Positions 1 to 8,361 of a DNA stretch of 62,018 nucleotides are shown piece after piece (position 1 is the stretch's first letter; each line of letters opens with the position of its first letter). This DNA comes from RUG11894 sp964344335. GTDB lineage: Bacteria > Bacillota > Clostridia > Peptostreptococcales > Anaerovoracaceae. Both the position numbers and the translations under genes were made by a program. The stretch covers positions 1 to 62,018 of the forward strand of contig CAYFMW010000005.1 in the NCBI GenBank assembly GCA_964344335.1. Direction: 5' to 3'. The notes below the pieces were generated by a model. It was given only the letters and a program-made list of their open reading frames with translations. It did no database searches and was not told the origin of the DNA.

Positions 1-42
1 TTAAGATTTCACTTTATCCCGATTCTCTGGATTATATTATAA

Positions 43-513
43 TATGCTTTAAGCAAAAGTGAAGCGTTCGATGTTGTTTTGATGTTCGGGCCTCTATACC
101 ATCTGGAAATGGAAAACGACCGCAAGAGGGCAATCGACGAAGCCAAAAGGGTTATGAAAAAGGATGGAACATTGTTCGTTTCGTTTATCAACAATGATAT
201 GATTCCCTTTACGGAATGGGTCTATAATCCCGACTATCTGCTCCAGGGCGATTATGACAAAGAAACCTTTAAAGCGGATGATTTCCCGTTCGTGTTTTTC
301 AACCTGTCGCAGTGCAGAGAGATGTTGCGGGAGCGCGGACTTAAGATTCTCCATGAAGTTGCCTCCGACGGCATGAGCGAGCTTATGGAGGATAAAATCA
401 ATCAACTCGACGATGCCGGATATTCGCAGTATTTAAAAATGCACTATCATTATTGCGAAAGGCCGGAGCACTTGGGGAAGACCAATCATTTTCTGTTTGT
501 CACAAAAAAATAA
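43..513 (+). pseudogene. 5'-truncated class I SAM-dependent methyltransferase remnant
   Basis: The reading frame is open from just after a TAA at 40-42 and encodes the second half of a class I methyltransferase: the FDVVLMFGPLYHL stretch (motif IV and following helix), then a helix, the KKDGTLFVSF strand and a C-terminal HYHYCERPE region. The N-terminal half with the glycine-rich SAM-binding motif I is missing, and none of the three forward frames of the first 40 bases supplies it. A TTG at 79 could start a short protein but would lack the cofactor site. I read it as a decayed gene; an assembly join or deletion just left of the window is the alternative. Substrate unknown. Confidence 0.6.
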
Positions 514-567
514 TTCGTTGCCCGGGCGAGATTAGACCTGGGAAAACAAATTTTCAGAAGGGGATTT

Positions 568-1434
568 ATGGATCACTCAGCTTTTGACGCGGCTGCATTT
601 GAAATATCGGATGGCGACAAGACCGTAATATATACAGGCGACTTTCGTGGTCATGGACGAAAAGCAGTATGTCTTGACTATTTTCTTAAAGGGGCTAGCA
701 AAGGGGCAGATGCACTACTGATTGAAGGAACCATGTTCGGGCGGCAGGACGAAGAAGTATTGACCGAGTCCGAATTGGAGGAGCGACTTGTCAATAAAAT
801 CAAGGATTTCAAAGGACCTGTGCTTTTCCAGCCTTCAAGCCAGAATATAGACCGGATTGTTAGTTTTTATAGGGCTGCATTGAGACTTAAGAGAACATTT
901 GTCATTGATGTTTATACCGCAAATGTTCTGTATGAGCTGAGGCAACTGGGAAATAACAATCTGCCATATCCCTCTATCGATTACTCGAACATCAAAGTAT
1001 TTTATCCCTATAGACTCACCCAAAAGATTTTTAATAGAATCGATCCGAAATACGCCAAGCGTTTTTCGTATTATCATATCTCAAAAGAACAATTCAAAGC
1101 ACAACAAGGCAATATTATTATGATGGCTCGTCCGTCTATGCGTAGAGATATTGAAATTGCCGGACTTGAGCATGGAATCTTTATATATTCACTGTGGAGC
1201 GGATACCGGGACAGTGAATATCAAAAGAATTTTGAAGACCAATTAATCAAATCCGGGTTCACAATTGTTGAATTGCATACCAGCGGTCATGCAACCGTTT
1301 CCGATATACAAAAGGTAATGGCAGAGCTTGAGCCGAAGCAGATAATTCCGATACATACCATGGTTCCAGATGCCTTTGTCGAGTTATCGGAGAAGATTAT
1401 CCTTAAGAAAGATGGAAAAACCTTTATTGTTTAG
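568..1434 (+). pseudogene. 5'-truncated metallo-beta-lactamase/beta-CASP (RNase J-like) hydrolase
   Basis: Similarity to MBL-fold nucleases begins at the DHSAFDA motif, which in intact relatives lies well inside the protein. It continues through VIYTGDFRGHG, a beta-CASP region and the C-terminal LHTSGHA and IIPIHT motifs. The HxHxDH zinc motif and the first part of the MBL fold are absent, so the 288-residue product should not be catalytic. The frame is open back to 514 (stop of the preceding gene fragment) but that stretch shows no MBL features. An ATG at 568 follows an AGAAGGGG sequence, so a stump could still be translated. Two neighbouring genes lacking 5' halves suggest a decaying acquired segment. 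Confidence 0.6.
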
Positions 1435-1511
1435 ATTCGCTATATTATCGATAAATGATAAAATTAAATAAGAATTAGACCTATAAATTATGAAACGCGA
1501 GGTAAACCACT

Positions 1512-2576
1512 ATGCCGTTTAAAATAATTCGCCAAGATATAACAAATATGGAGGTCGACGCCATAGTCAACGCTGCGAATACGGAACTGAAGATGGGTTC
1601 CGGGGTTTGCGGAGCCATATTTAAAAAGGCGGGACCAAAACAGATGCAGGCGGCCTGCGACAAGCTTGCGCCTATAAAGACGGGTGAGGCGGTCATCACT
1701 CCGGGTTTTGATCTTCCTGCCAAGTATGTAATTCATACGGCGGGCCCTGTATATAGAAGGTACGACCCCGAAGGCAGCGAAAGGCTACTGCGTTCGGCTT
1801 ATACGGAATCCCTTAAGCTTGCAGTTGAGAATAATCTGGAAAGCATTGCATTTCCGCTTATTTCGAGCGGGATATTCGGATACCCCAAAGACGAGGCGCT
1901 CCAAGTTGCCACTTCCGCAATCAGAGATTTTTTAGAGGGTTACGATTTAGATGTACAGCTCGTACTCTTTGATAAATCAGCGTTTGTAATAAGTCGGGAG
2001 CTCTTGGGCGAGGTGGAGAGTTACATAAATGATAATTATGTAGACAAGCATAGGGAGGTCGGCAGATCGCTTCTGAATGTCGAGCGGCGGGCGATGAGAC
2101 GAGCTAAGCATACTTATATGGAGCTTATAAGCCTTGAGTCCGAAGATATGGCTGCGGGAGCTCCGGTTCTTGACGAGAAGCCTTCTTATACTCCTCAGGA
2201 AGCGGCAGTACCTCTCGAAAACCTGCTGGAAGATCTCGACGAACCTTTCTCGGACTTTCTTTTCCGGCTTATAGACTCAAAAGGAATGACCGATGTAGAA
2301 GTATATAAACGAGCCAATCTCGATAGGAGGCTTTTCAATAAAATAAAGAATGTCGCGGGGTATATGCCCGGCAAGCGCACGGTGCTGTCGCTTGCCATAG
2401 CACTGCAATTATCGCTGGAAGAAACAAATGCTCTCCTGAAAAGAGCCGGTTACGCGCTGTCCCGCGCCGTTAAGTTCGATGTTATCGTGGAGTTTTTCAT
2501 AGTGAGTGGCAACTACGATATCTTCACAATCAACGAAGTCCTCTTCGAATACGATCAGCCGCTTTTGGGGAGCTGA
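1512..2576 (+). CDS. Macrodomain protein with C-terminal HTH-like domain
   Basis: The N-terminal ~170 residues are a macrodomain: VDAIVNAANTELKMGSGVCGAIF near the start is the ADP-ribose-binding signature, followed by GEAVITPGFDLPAKYVIHTAGP and the ISSGIFGYP phosphate-binding loop. Such domains bind or hydrolyse ADP-ribose or O-acetyl-ADP-ribose. After a variable linker, the last ~110 residues (from about SDFLFRLIDSKGMTDVEVYKRAN) form a helical module resembling XRE-type HTH domains that accompany macrodomains in Bacillota. The next gene, 92 bp on in the same direction, encodes a vWA protein. The substrate and whether the tail binds DNA cannot be told from sequence. Confidence 0.8.
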   Translation: MPFKIIRQDITNMEVDAIVNAANTELKMGSGVCGAIFKKAGPKQMQAACDKLAPIKTGEAVITPGFDLPAKYVIHTAGPVYRRYDPEGSERLLRSAYTESLKLAVENNLESIAFPLISSGIFGYPKDEALQVATSAIRDFLEGYDLDVQLVLFDKSAFVISRELLGEVESYINDNYVDKHREVGRSLLNVERRAMRRAKHTYMELISLESEDMAAGAPVLDEKPSYTPQEAAVPLENLLEDLDEPFSDFLFRLIDSKGMTDVEVYKRANLDRRLFNKIKNVAGYMPGKRTVLSLAIALQLSLEETNALLKRAGYALSRAVKFDVIVEFFIVSGNYDIFTINEVLFEYDQPLLGS

Positions 2577-2668
2577 TATTTGTCGCTTCTAAAGCGACCA
2601 CAGGTTTTAAAGGCGGTAGTATCCTTAAACCAGAAAAAGAGTTCTGAAGTTTAAAGGAGGCTACTGAA

Positions 2669-3322
2669 ATGAAGAAAGAATTAACTGAACTGGTATTTAT
2701 TCTGGACAAGAGCGGGTCTATGAGCGGACTGGAATCCGACACCATCGGGGGCTTCAATTCGATGCTCGAAAAGCAGAAGGCGGTGGAGGGCGAGTGCAAT
2801 GTTACGACAGTGCTCTTCGACAACAATTATGAACTGCTGCATGACCGCATCGACATCAAGGCAATCGCTCCGATAAGCGACAAGGAGTATCAGGTCGGAG
2901 GTTCGACGGCTCTGCTGGATGCGATCGGACGAACCGTCAACAAGATTATCAATGTTCAAAAGCGCAGCGGCGAGGAATATCGCGCAGGCAAAGTGATGTT
3001 CGTAATTATTACGGACGGATACGAGAATTCCAGCCGCGAATACAGCTCGGACAAGGTGAAGGCTCTTATTGAGAAGCAAAAGGAAAAATATGCTTGGGAG
3101 TTTATCTTCCTCGGGGCCAATATCGACGCGGTTGAAACTGCCGGGCGCTTCGGAATTAATGCCGACAGGGCGGTGGATTATGTCGCCGACAGTCAGGGAA
3201 CCAGGCTTAATTTTATGGTTATGGCGGAGACCGTTGCCGGATTCCGCAAAAGTGGTAGAGTAGACAGCTCGTCTTTGGACGAAATCCGCGAGGACGCGAA
3301 GAAAAGGAGAGGGCGGAACTGA
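2669..3322 (+). CDS. von Willebrand factor A (vWA) domain protein
   Basis: A single cytoplasmic vWA domain of 217 residues with a complete metal-ion-dependent adhesion site: DKSGSMSG near residue 13 (DxSxS), the threonine in GGSTALLDAIG, and the aspartate in IITDGYENSS. There is no signal peptide or membrane segment. Start ATG follows AAAGGAGG with good spacing. Related proteins occur with tellurite-resistance-type and ADP-ribose genes; the macrodomain gene just upstream fits that association. Probably a scaffold or metal-dependent binder. Exact role unknown. Confidence 0.8.
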   Translation: MKKELTELVFILDKSGSMSGLESDTIGGFNSMLEKQKAVEGECNVTTVLFDNNYELLHDRIDIKAIAPISDKEYQVGGSTALLDAIGRTVNKIINVQKRSGEEYRAGKVMFVIITDGYENSSREYSSDKVKALIEKQKEKYAWEFIFLGANIDAVETAGRFGINADRAVDYVADSQGTRLNFMVMAETVAGFRKSGRVDSSSLDEIREDAKKRRGRN

Positions 3323-3329
3323 TTCCGCC

Positions 3330-3764
3330 TTACAGCGGCATCCAGATTCCGCTTCCGGTTCCTATGAGCTTTCCGCTCTCCACGCAGTAGGCTTCCGCCC
3401 GCAGCCTTATGAGCGTTCTTCCGGCTCTGACCGTTATAACCTTTACTCTGCAGTGTTCGCCCAATTCCAGAGGTCTTATGAAATTTACCGTCATATCCAC
3501 GGTGGTTGCTTCGTTTACTCCGGCGATGAAGTTGGCCATAACACCGAAGGCCGTGTCGAACATTCCCGCGATGGCACCTCCGTGTATGCCGCCCCTTTCG
3601 TTAATCTGCCACTTTTGGGTTTCGAATTCTATCGTAAGGCTCTTCTCGTCGAAATCGCAGGCGTAAAAATGCGCCTTCATGGTCTCGTCGAAACCGCCGT
3701 CTCCCAAGTTGAGATAATGATCGGTCCGCTCCTTGGCCGCCTTTTCCCATTCAATTCTTTCCAT
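3330..3764 (-). CDS. PaaI-family hotdog-fold thioesterase
   Basis: A 144-residue protein of the PaaI/YdiI acyl-CoA thioesterase type. The catalytic region GGIHGGAIAGMFDTAFGVMA near residues 57-76 matches the HGG motif of the family, and the C-terminal half (TTVDMTVNFIRPLELGEHCRVKVITVRAGR) matches the hotdog sheet. It should hydrolyse a thioester, probably an aryl- or acyl-CoA, in the cytoplasm. Transcribed opposite to both neighbours and ends 7 bp from the vWA gene's stop. Substrate cannot be predicted. Confidence 0.82.
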   Translation of the reverse strand: MERIEWEKAAKERTDHYLNLGDGGFDETMKAHFYACDFDEKSLTIEFETQKWQINERGGIHGGAIAGMFDTAFGVMANFIAGVNEATTVDMTVNFIRPLELGEHCRVKVITVRAGRTLIRLRAEAYCVESGKLIGTGSGIWMPL

Positions 3765-3998
3765 GATATCTCTTCCTTTCGCCAGTATTACTCATCTATA
3801 TTACTACAGTAATTGTTTTTCTCAAAACAACAGGCTGCTCTTTCGTACATTTTCGCCCGCATTAACCCGCCCGCAAGCGCAGTTTCAGGGAAGATTTTTC
3901 CCGCGAGCTATGCTAAACTGAAACTACCCGCTATTCCTGCCCGCGGCGCGGAAGGCAAGGGTTAAAGATTAATCTGTAAACTGCGAGGTAACGAAAAC

Positions 3999-4676
3999 AT
4001 GAAGTTAAAGTACGAACAAAAAATCTTCGTATGGCTCTTTTTATTGATATTCACTTCCGGCTATCTAGATGCGGCGTCATTGGTCATATATACCCGTGCC
4101 GTCTCGCATCACACCGGTAATATAACCAATCTCGCCATCTATCTGCTCACGAATAGACCTGACACGGCGCTAAGCCTTCTTGCGATAATGGCAGCGTTCT
4201 TTCTGGGCGGCGTGCTCTCCGGATTCATCTTTCACGAGCAGCCTGCGAGCTCTTCTAAAAAATTTGGAATTAAGCTTATTCTGGACGCTGCAGTGCTTTT
4301 GCTTATGCATTTTCTTATGAGAGATCTTTTTATGAGGTATTTTATTATCGCCTTCATTTTAGGCAGTCAGAACGCATTCCTTTTCAAATACAGGGGGCTC
4401 ACGACGAGAATCACGCACCTTACGGGTTACATTACGGATGCTGCCGTATTTCTCGGAAGGAGAATCAGAGGCAATAGGGAGGATATGCCTCGCTTTTGGT
4501 TCTTGACCTTCCAGACTCTTGGATTTTTGGTCGGAGCCGGCGTCGGCTGCCTGCTTGTGAGACTCGACAGAATCTTATATCTGACGCTTCCTGCAGCCCT
4601 ATATGCGCTCGCCGGATTTTTCTATCTAATCTATATTTACCGAAAGGACGGGGCAGGGGAATCGCCTTTTGTTTAG
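3999..4676 (+). CDS. DUF1275 (YoaK-family) integral membrane protein
   Basis: A 225-residue polytopic membrane protein with about six hydrophobic segments. The first helix region FTSGYLDAASLVIYTRAVSHHTGNITNL is the family signature of DUF1275 proteins, and the later LGSQNAFLFKYRG and TTRITHLTGYITD stretches are also family features. Probably transports or senses a small compound; function is not established for the family. Preceded by about 230 bp of non-coding DNA. Its stop overlaps, tail to tail, the end of the frameshifted membrane gene on the other strand. Confidence 0.82.
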   Translation: MKLKYEQKIFVWLFLLIFTSGYLDAASLVIYTRAVSHHTGNITNLAIYLLTNRPDTALSLLAIMAAFFLGGVLSGFIFHEQPASSSKKFGIKLILDAAVLLLMHFLMRDLFMRYFIIAFILGSQNAFLFKYRGLTTRITHLTGYITDAAVFLGRRIRGNREDMPRFWFLTFQTLGFLVGAGVGCLLVRLDRILYLTLPAALYALAGFFYLIYIYRKDGAGESPFV

Positions 4677-5075
4677 TAGTAGTGCAGTGAAAAGGCTGTG
4701 CAAATTCCCGCGTAGATTACCGTAATCGCATGTATGCCCCAGCCAGGCAAAATGGAGCCGCGTGCCTTTTCCTCGTTAATGTATCCCATGAGCCATCCGA
4801 TTATGGCTATAAGAATTGCGCTGTGGACGCTCTTTACTATGCCTCCGCCGCTAAAAATGAAAACCCCCGATGTGGAATACATAGTCAAATTCAACAGCAT
4901 AAAGGACGAGACCATGGAGAGGAGCGATGTTCCGATTATCCATCCCCTTCAATCCGATACACTCGAAAAATTTCCCGGATTTTCCGGATTTACCTACCCA
5001 CCAGAAGAAGGGGACAAGTAAGGAAAGGATAATTCCTGCAAAGCTCTTGAATAAAATGCTTATTAATAGCTCCAT
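4673..5075 (-). pseudogene. Small four-helix membrane protein gene with a one-base frameshift
   Basis: On the minus strand an ATG at 5075 opens MELLISILFKSFAGIILSLL, which runs as a hydrophobic protein to FFECIGLKG. The frame then goes wrong at a run of four C (plus strand 4944-4947). Removing one base joins ...IGLKG to WIIGTSLLSMVSSFMLLNLT and on through two more hydrophobic segments to the stop at 4673. The joined product would be about 133 residues with four membrane helices. Family not recognised. Either a real inactivating mutation, a phase-variable homopolymer, or a sequencing error. Confidence 0.6.
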
Positions 5076-5258
5076 ATAGTTAACCTTTCCGAAAAGCGAT
5101 TTCGCATTCAGACGGGCGCAATTCTCCGACGGCCCGACTCTTTTGCTGTTCACCTTTCTATATTCGATATACTATAATTACTATTTACTATCATAAAAAA
5201 TATTGCTAATAATTATAGAATCTACAAGAGGGTATGTACTTGCAAAAACGGATAATCT

Positions 5259-5406
5259 GCTCGGCGAGGGATGTAGCTTGCACACGCGGACAATCACGGG
5301 TCGCGGTTCTTAGCGAGTGTCGAATCGAAGATGAAGGCAGAGCATAGAACCGCTCGGGGTACCCGTGTTAGCGAGAGCGTGTCCGCAGTGTAAGCTACGA
5401 CCGAGC
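5259..5406. repeat. Long nested inverted repeat, copy A of a dispersed structured element
   Basis: Four nested complementary pairs surround a ~35-nt loop: GCTCGG (5259-5264) with CCGAGC (5401-5406); GTAGCTTGCACACGCGGAC (5273-5291) with 5381-5398, imperfect; CACGGGT (5295-5301) with ACCCGTG (5361-5367); GCGGTTCT (5303-5310) with AGAACCGC (5346-5353). A second, shorter element at 32043-32119 has the same GTAGCTTGCA outer arm and a related core. No coding potential is evident. Could be a REP/MITE-like repeat or a structured RNA; strand is undetermined. Confidence 0.7.
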
Positions 5407-5444
5407 GGTGAAGAATGCTTTTTATAGAAATTGCTATCTCCATG

Positions 5445-5453
5445 TGTTATACT
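5445..5453 (+). promoter_or_regulatory. Extended -10 promoter for pyrH operon
   Basis: TGTTATACT is an extended -10 element (TG-N-TATACT) 52 bp before the pyrH start. No strong -35 is seen at 17-18 bp. The 12-base string TGTGTTATACTT recurs before coaX. Confidence 0.5.
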
Positions 5454-5505
5454 TCGGGTTAGGGTAAAATTGCAGATTTGATGTAAGAGAGCGTTAGGAG
5501 AGTTC

Positions 5506-6210
5506 ATGGAAGCAAAGTACAAGAGGATAATCCTGAAGATAAGCGGAGAAGCTCTAGCCGGGGAAAAGCAGACAGGCATCGACGATGCGGTTTTGGGAAG
5601 TGTGGCCCGGGATATCAAGAAGCTCACGGAGCTGGGTGTCGAAGTGGCGATAGTCGTCGGAGGCGGCAACTTCTGGAGAGGAAGAACCAGCGGCGATATG
5701 GACAGAGCGACAGCCGACTACATGGGAATGCTCGCCACCTGCATAAACGCACTCGCTCTGCAGGATGCCTTCGAGAGAAACGGAATGCCAACAAGAGTTC
5801 ATACCGCGATAGAGATGAGAGAAGTCGCCGAGCCCTACATAAGGCGCAGGGCAATCCACCAGCTCGAAAAGGGACTGATAGTAATATTCGCGGCGGGTCT
5901 TGGAAGCCCCTATTTCTCCACCGATACCGCGGCGGCACTGCGAGCGGCGGAGATGGAAGCGGAAGTTATTCTGCTTGCCAAGAAGGTGGATGCGGTCTAC
6001 GACAGCGATCCGTTAACAAACCCGAACGCGCGCCGCTACGAGCGCATCAGCCATAGCGAGGTGCTGGAAAAGAACCTAAAGGTAATGGATTCCACGGCAG
6101 CCAGTTTCTGCAGAGATAACGGAATCAGAATACATGTATTCGGCCTTTCAGAGCCTGACGGAATATTCAGAGCCGTCACAGGACAGAAGATAGGAACAAT
6201 TATTGAGTAG
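5506..6210 (+). CDS. pyrH: UMP kinase
   Basis: Phosphorylates UMP to UDP with ATP, the committed step to all pyrimidine nucleotides; the bacterial enzyme is a hexameric amino-acid-kinase-fold protein. The 234-residue length is standard. Visible motifs are KISGEALAG near residue 10, VVGGGNFWRG near 50, the DTAAALRAAEM region near 145 and AKKVDAVYDSDP with TNPNAR near 160-175. Start ATG is preceded by GTTAGGAGAG. First gene of a cluster continuing into frr and uppS. Confidence 0.97.
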   Translation: MEAKYKRIILKISGEALAGEKQTGIDDAVLGSVARDIKKLTELGVEVAIVVGGGNFWRGRTSGDMDRATADYMGMLATCINALALQDAFERNGMPTRVHTAIEMREVAEPYIRRRAIHQLEKGLIVIFAAGLGSPYFSTDTAAALRAAEMEAEVILLAKKVDAVYDSDPLTNPNARRYERISHSEVLEKNLKVMDSTAASFCRDNGIRIHVFGLSEPDGIFRAVTGQKIGTIIE

Positions 6211-6292
6211 GCTTGATGGGCCTTAGATAGAGAAAAACAGCGCAGTAGGCTTTCCGCAGAGAAGCCGGAAACGATAAGATCAGGAGGAAGAT

Positions 6293-6844
6293 ATGAGTAC
6301 CACAAAGGAATTTAAGGAGCGATCGGAAAAGAGCATAAGCGTCCTCAAACAGGAACTAAACACCGTGCGTGCGGGAAGAGCGAACGCCGCTCTGCTGGAT
6401 CAGATAACGGTGGAGTATTACGGTACACCCACACCGCTCAAGAATCTTTCGAATATTTCCGTCCCCGATCCGCGGACGCTGATGATAACGCCCTTCGACC
6501 CCTCGAACATTCAGGCCGTCGAGAAGGCGATTATGACATCCAACCTCGGCATCAATCCCTCCAACGACGGCAAGAATATAAGACTTGTAATCCCCCCCGT
6601 CACCGAGGAGAGGAGAGTCGAACTCACCAAGCTCATAAAGAAGATGGGCGAGGACAGCAAGGTGGCCGTCAGGAACATCAGAAGGGACATAATGGACGAT
6701 ATCAAGCGCCGCGAGAAGGACGGCGAGATATCCGAGGATGAACAGAAGATGGAGCAGGAGGAAATCCAGAAGCTCACGGACGAGAAGATCAAGTTGATAG
6801 ACGAGATCGTCGAAGAAAAGAACAAGGAACTCATGGAGATCTGA
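6293..6844 (+). CDS. frr: Ribosome recycling factor
   Basis: Splits post-termination ribosomes together with EF-G. The 183-residue protein has the family's usual length, the VRAGRANAALLDQITVEYYGTPTPL segment near residue 25, the PFDPSNIQAVEKAI segment near 70, and the long antiparallel helices rich in charged residues at the end (ERRVELTKLIKKMGEDSKVAVRNIRRD). An 82-bp gap after pyrH ends in AGGAGGAAGAT before the ATG. uppS follows after 6 bp, so the genes are probably cotranscribed. Confidence 0.97.
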   Translation: MSTTKEFKERSEKSISVLKQELNTVRAGRANAALLDQITVEYYGTPTPLKNLSNISVPDPRTLMITPFDPSNIQAVEKAIMTSNLGINPSNDGKNIRLVIPPVTEERRVELTKLIKKMGEDSKVAVRNIRRDIMDDIKRREKDGEISEDEQKMEQEEIQKLTDEKIKLIDEIVEEKNKELMEI

Positions 6845-6850
6845 TATCCT

Positions 6851-7552
6851 ATGCGAGATCTTCAACATATTGCGATAATCATGGACGGCAACGGGCGCTG
6901 GGCTAAGGAGCGCGGCATGAACCGCCTCCGTGGCCATTATGCGGGCGTGGAGTCCCTGATAGAGATAGTCAGGGCTTCTTCGGATCTCGGTATTAAGTAT
7001 TTGACTGTCTACGCCTTTTCCACGGAAAACTGGAAGAGGCCCCTTGAGGAGGTTTCGGGACTCTTTAAACTCCTCATATCGTTCGTCGCAAGAGAGCTCG
7101 AAAACCTCGTTCAAAACAATGTAAAGGTCGGGATTTTCGGCGAGCGCTCGGCGCTGCCAGAAGATGTCAATCGCTCAATAGATAACGCTCTCGAAAGTAC
7201 GAAGAATTGCACGGGACTGATTTTTAACATAGCCCTCAATTATGGCGGCAGGGCGGAAATTTTGCGTGCTGCAAAGAAGTTTGCAGCCCGATGTGTTCAG
7301 GGCGAGGCGGATCCGGAAAGCTTAAGTGAGGCCGATTTTTCGAAGCTGATGTACACGGCGGATATCCCGGACCCGGATCTGATTATAAGGACGGGCGGCG
7401 AGCGCAGGCTCTCGAATTTTCTGACATGGCAGAGCGCCTACAGCGAGATTTATGTTACGAATATCTATTGGCCCGACTTCAGTCCCGAGGAGTACGAAAA
7501 GGCCCTGGACGATTACAGACAAAGGGACAGGCGCTTCGGAGGAATTAAATGA
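6851..7552 (+). CDS. uppS: Undecaprenyl diphosphate synthase
   Basis: Condenses isopentenyl diphosphate onto farnesyl diphosphate to make the C55 carrier lipid for peptidoglycan. Motifs of cis-prenyltransferases are intact: IIMDGNGRWA near residue 9 (catalytic Asp), YAFSTENWKRP near 55-65, and PDLIIRTGGERRLSNFLTWQ near 175. Length 233 residues. Its last four bases overlap the start of cdsA (ATGA), indicating translational coupling. It uses the IPP made by the MEP enzymes Dxr and IspG encoded just downstream. Confidence 0.96.
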   Translation: MRDLQHIAIIMDGNGRWAKERGMNRLRGHYAGVESLIEIVRASSDLGIKYLTVYAFSTENWKRPLEEVSGLFKLLISFVARELENLVQNNVKVGIFGERSALPEDVNRSIDNALESTKNCTGLIFNIALNYGGRAEILRAAKKFAARCVQGEADPESLSEADFSKLMYTADIPDPDLIIRTGGERRLSNFLTWQSAYSEIYVTNIYWPDFSPEEYEKALDDYRQRDRRFGGIK

Positions 7553-8361
7553 AGACCAGAATAATTTCAGCTCTCTTTTTGCTTCCTCTGCTCGGATTCG
7601 TCGTGATAGGCGGGCGTCCGCTGTACTTTTTGGTGATGCTCTTCGGCCTTTTAGCCATGTACGAGTTCTACAAGGGCTTCGAAAATATGGGTATACACCC
7701 ATTCAAAATCGCAGGCTATATATGCGCCACGATTCTCTATATAATCCTTTATGTTTACATGTTTACCGGGGCGGATCATGCGAAATTATCCGAAGGGCTG
7801 TTGCTGTGGCTGTTCATAACCGTATCCAGCGGGCTGGTGCTGTGCCTGTTTACCACGGACGAGAACAATATCTCCGACGGCCTTGCGACTATAATCAGCG
7901 TCATCTACCTGCCCTTCTTCTTTTCGCATATATCCCTGATAGACGGCCTTAAAGAAAACTCGCGCATGATCTGGCTGGTATTTATAACCGCCTTCGGCAC
8001 CGATACATTCGCGTATTTTTCGGGGATGTTCTTCGGAAAGCACAAGCTTATTCCGAATATAAGTCCAAAGAAGACTGTCGAAGGAGCGATCGGGGGCGTT
8101 ATCGGAAGCACTATACTTTCGCTCATATTCTGTGCAATCATGTTTCCGCAGCATCTGGCCGCGGGCCTGTTTATCGGGATTCTGGGCTCGATATTCGCGC
8201 AGTTCGGAGACCTTATAGCCAGCGCCTTTAAGCGCAAGATGGGGATAAAGGATTACGGGAGGCTCATACCCGGGCACGGCGGGATTTTGGACCGCTTCGA
8301 TTCGGTGATATTGACCGCCCCCTTCGTTTATTATTACATAGTTTTAATCGTCAACAGGTGA
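7549..8361 (+). CDS. cdsA: Phosphatidate cytidylyltransferase (CDP-diacylglycerol synthase)
   Basis: Integral membrane enzyme that makes CDP-diacylglycerol from phosphatidate and CTP, the precursor for phosphatidylglycerol. The 270-residue protein has about eight hydrophobic segments and ends with the family signature SAFKRKMGIKDYGRLIPGHGG followed by ILDRFDS. Start overlaps uppS by four bases and its stop overlaps the dxr start. Its product feeds the PgsA domain encoded at 46,699. Confidence 0.95.
   Translation: MKTRIISALFLLPLLGFVVIGGRPLYFLVMLFGLLAMYEFYKGFENMGIHPFKIAGYICATILYIILYVYMFTGADHAKLSEGLLLWLFITVSSGLVLCLFTTDENNISDGLATIISVIYLPFFFSHISLIDGLKENSRMIWLVFITAFGTDTFAYFSGMFFGKHKLIPNISPKKTVEGAIGGVIGSTILSLIFCAIMFPQHLAAGLFIGILGSIFAQFGDLIASAFKRKMGIKDYGRLIPGHGGILDRFDSVILTAPFVYYYIVLIVNR

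Larger units (their letters stand above)
5076..5505. other. Intergenic region (430 bp) with AT-rich part, structured repeat and pyrH promoter
   Basis: No credible gene. The first ~180 bp are AT-rich with no clear motif. The middle carries the nested inverted repeat described separately (5259-5406). The last ~100 bp carry an extended -10 promoter for pyrH. rpsB and tsf, which precede pyrH in many bacteria, are not present here. Confidence 0.7.

Noticed and set aside
5259..5406. Intrinsic terminator or known riboswitch for the copy A repeat
   Set aside because: There is no T-run on either strand next to the stem and no match to a riboswitch core I know.
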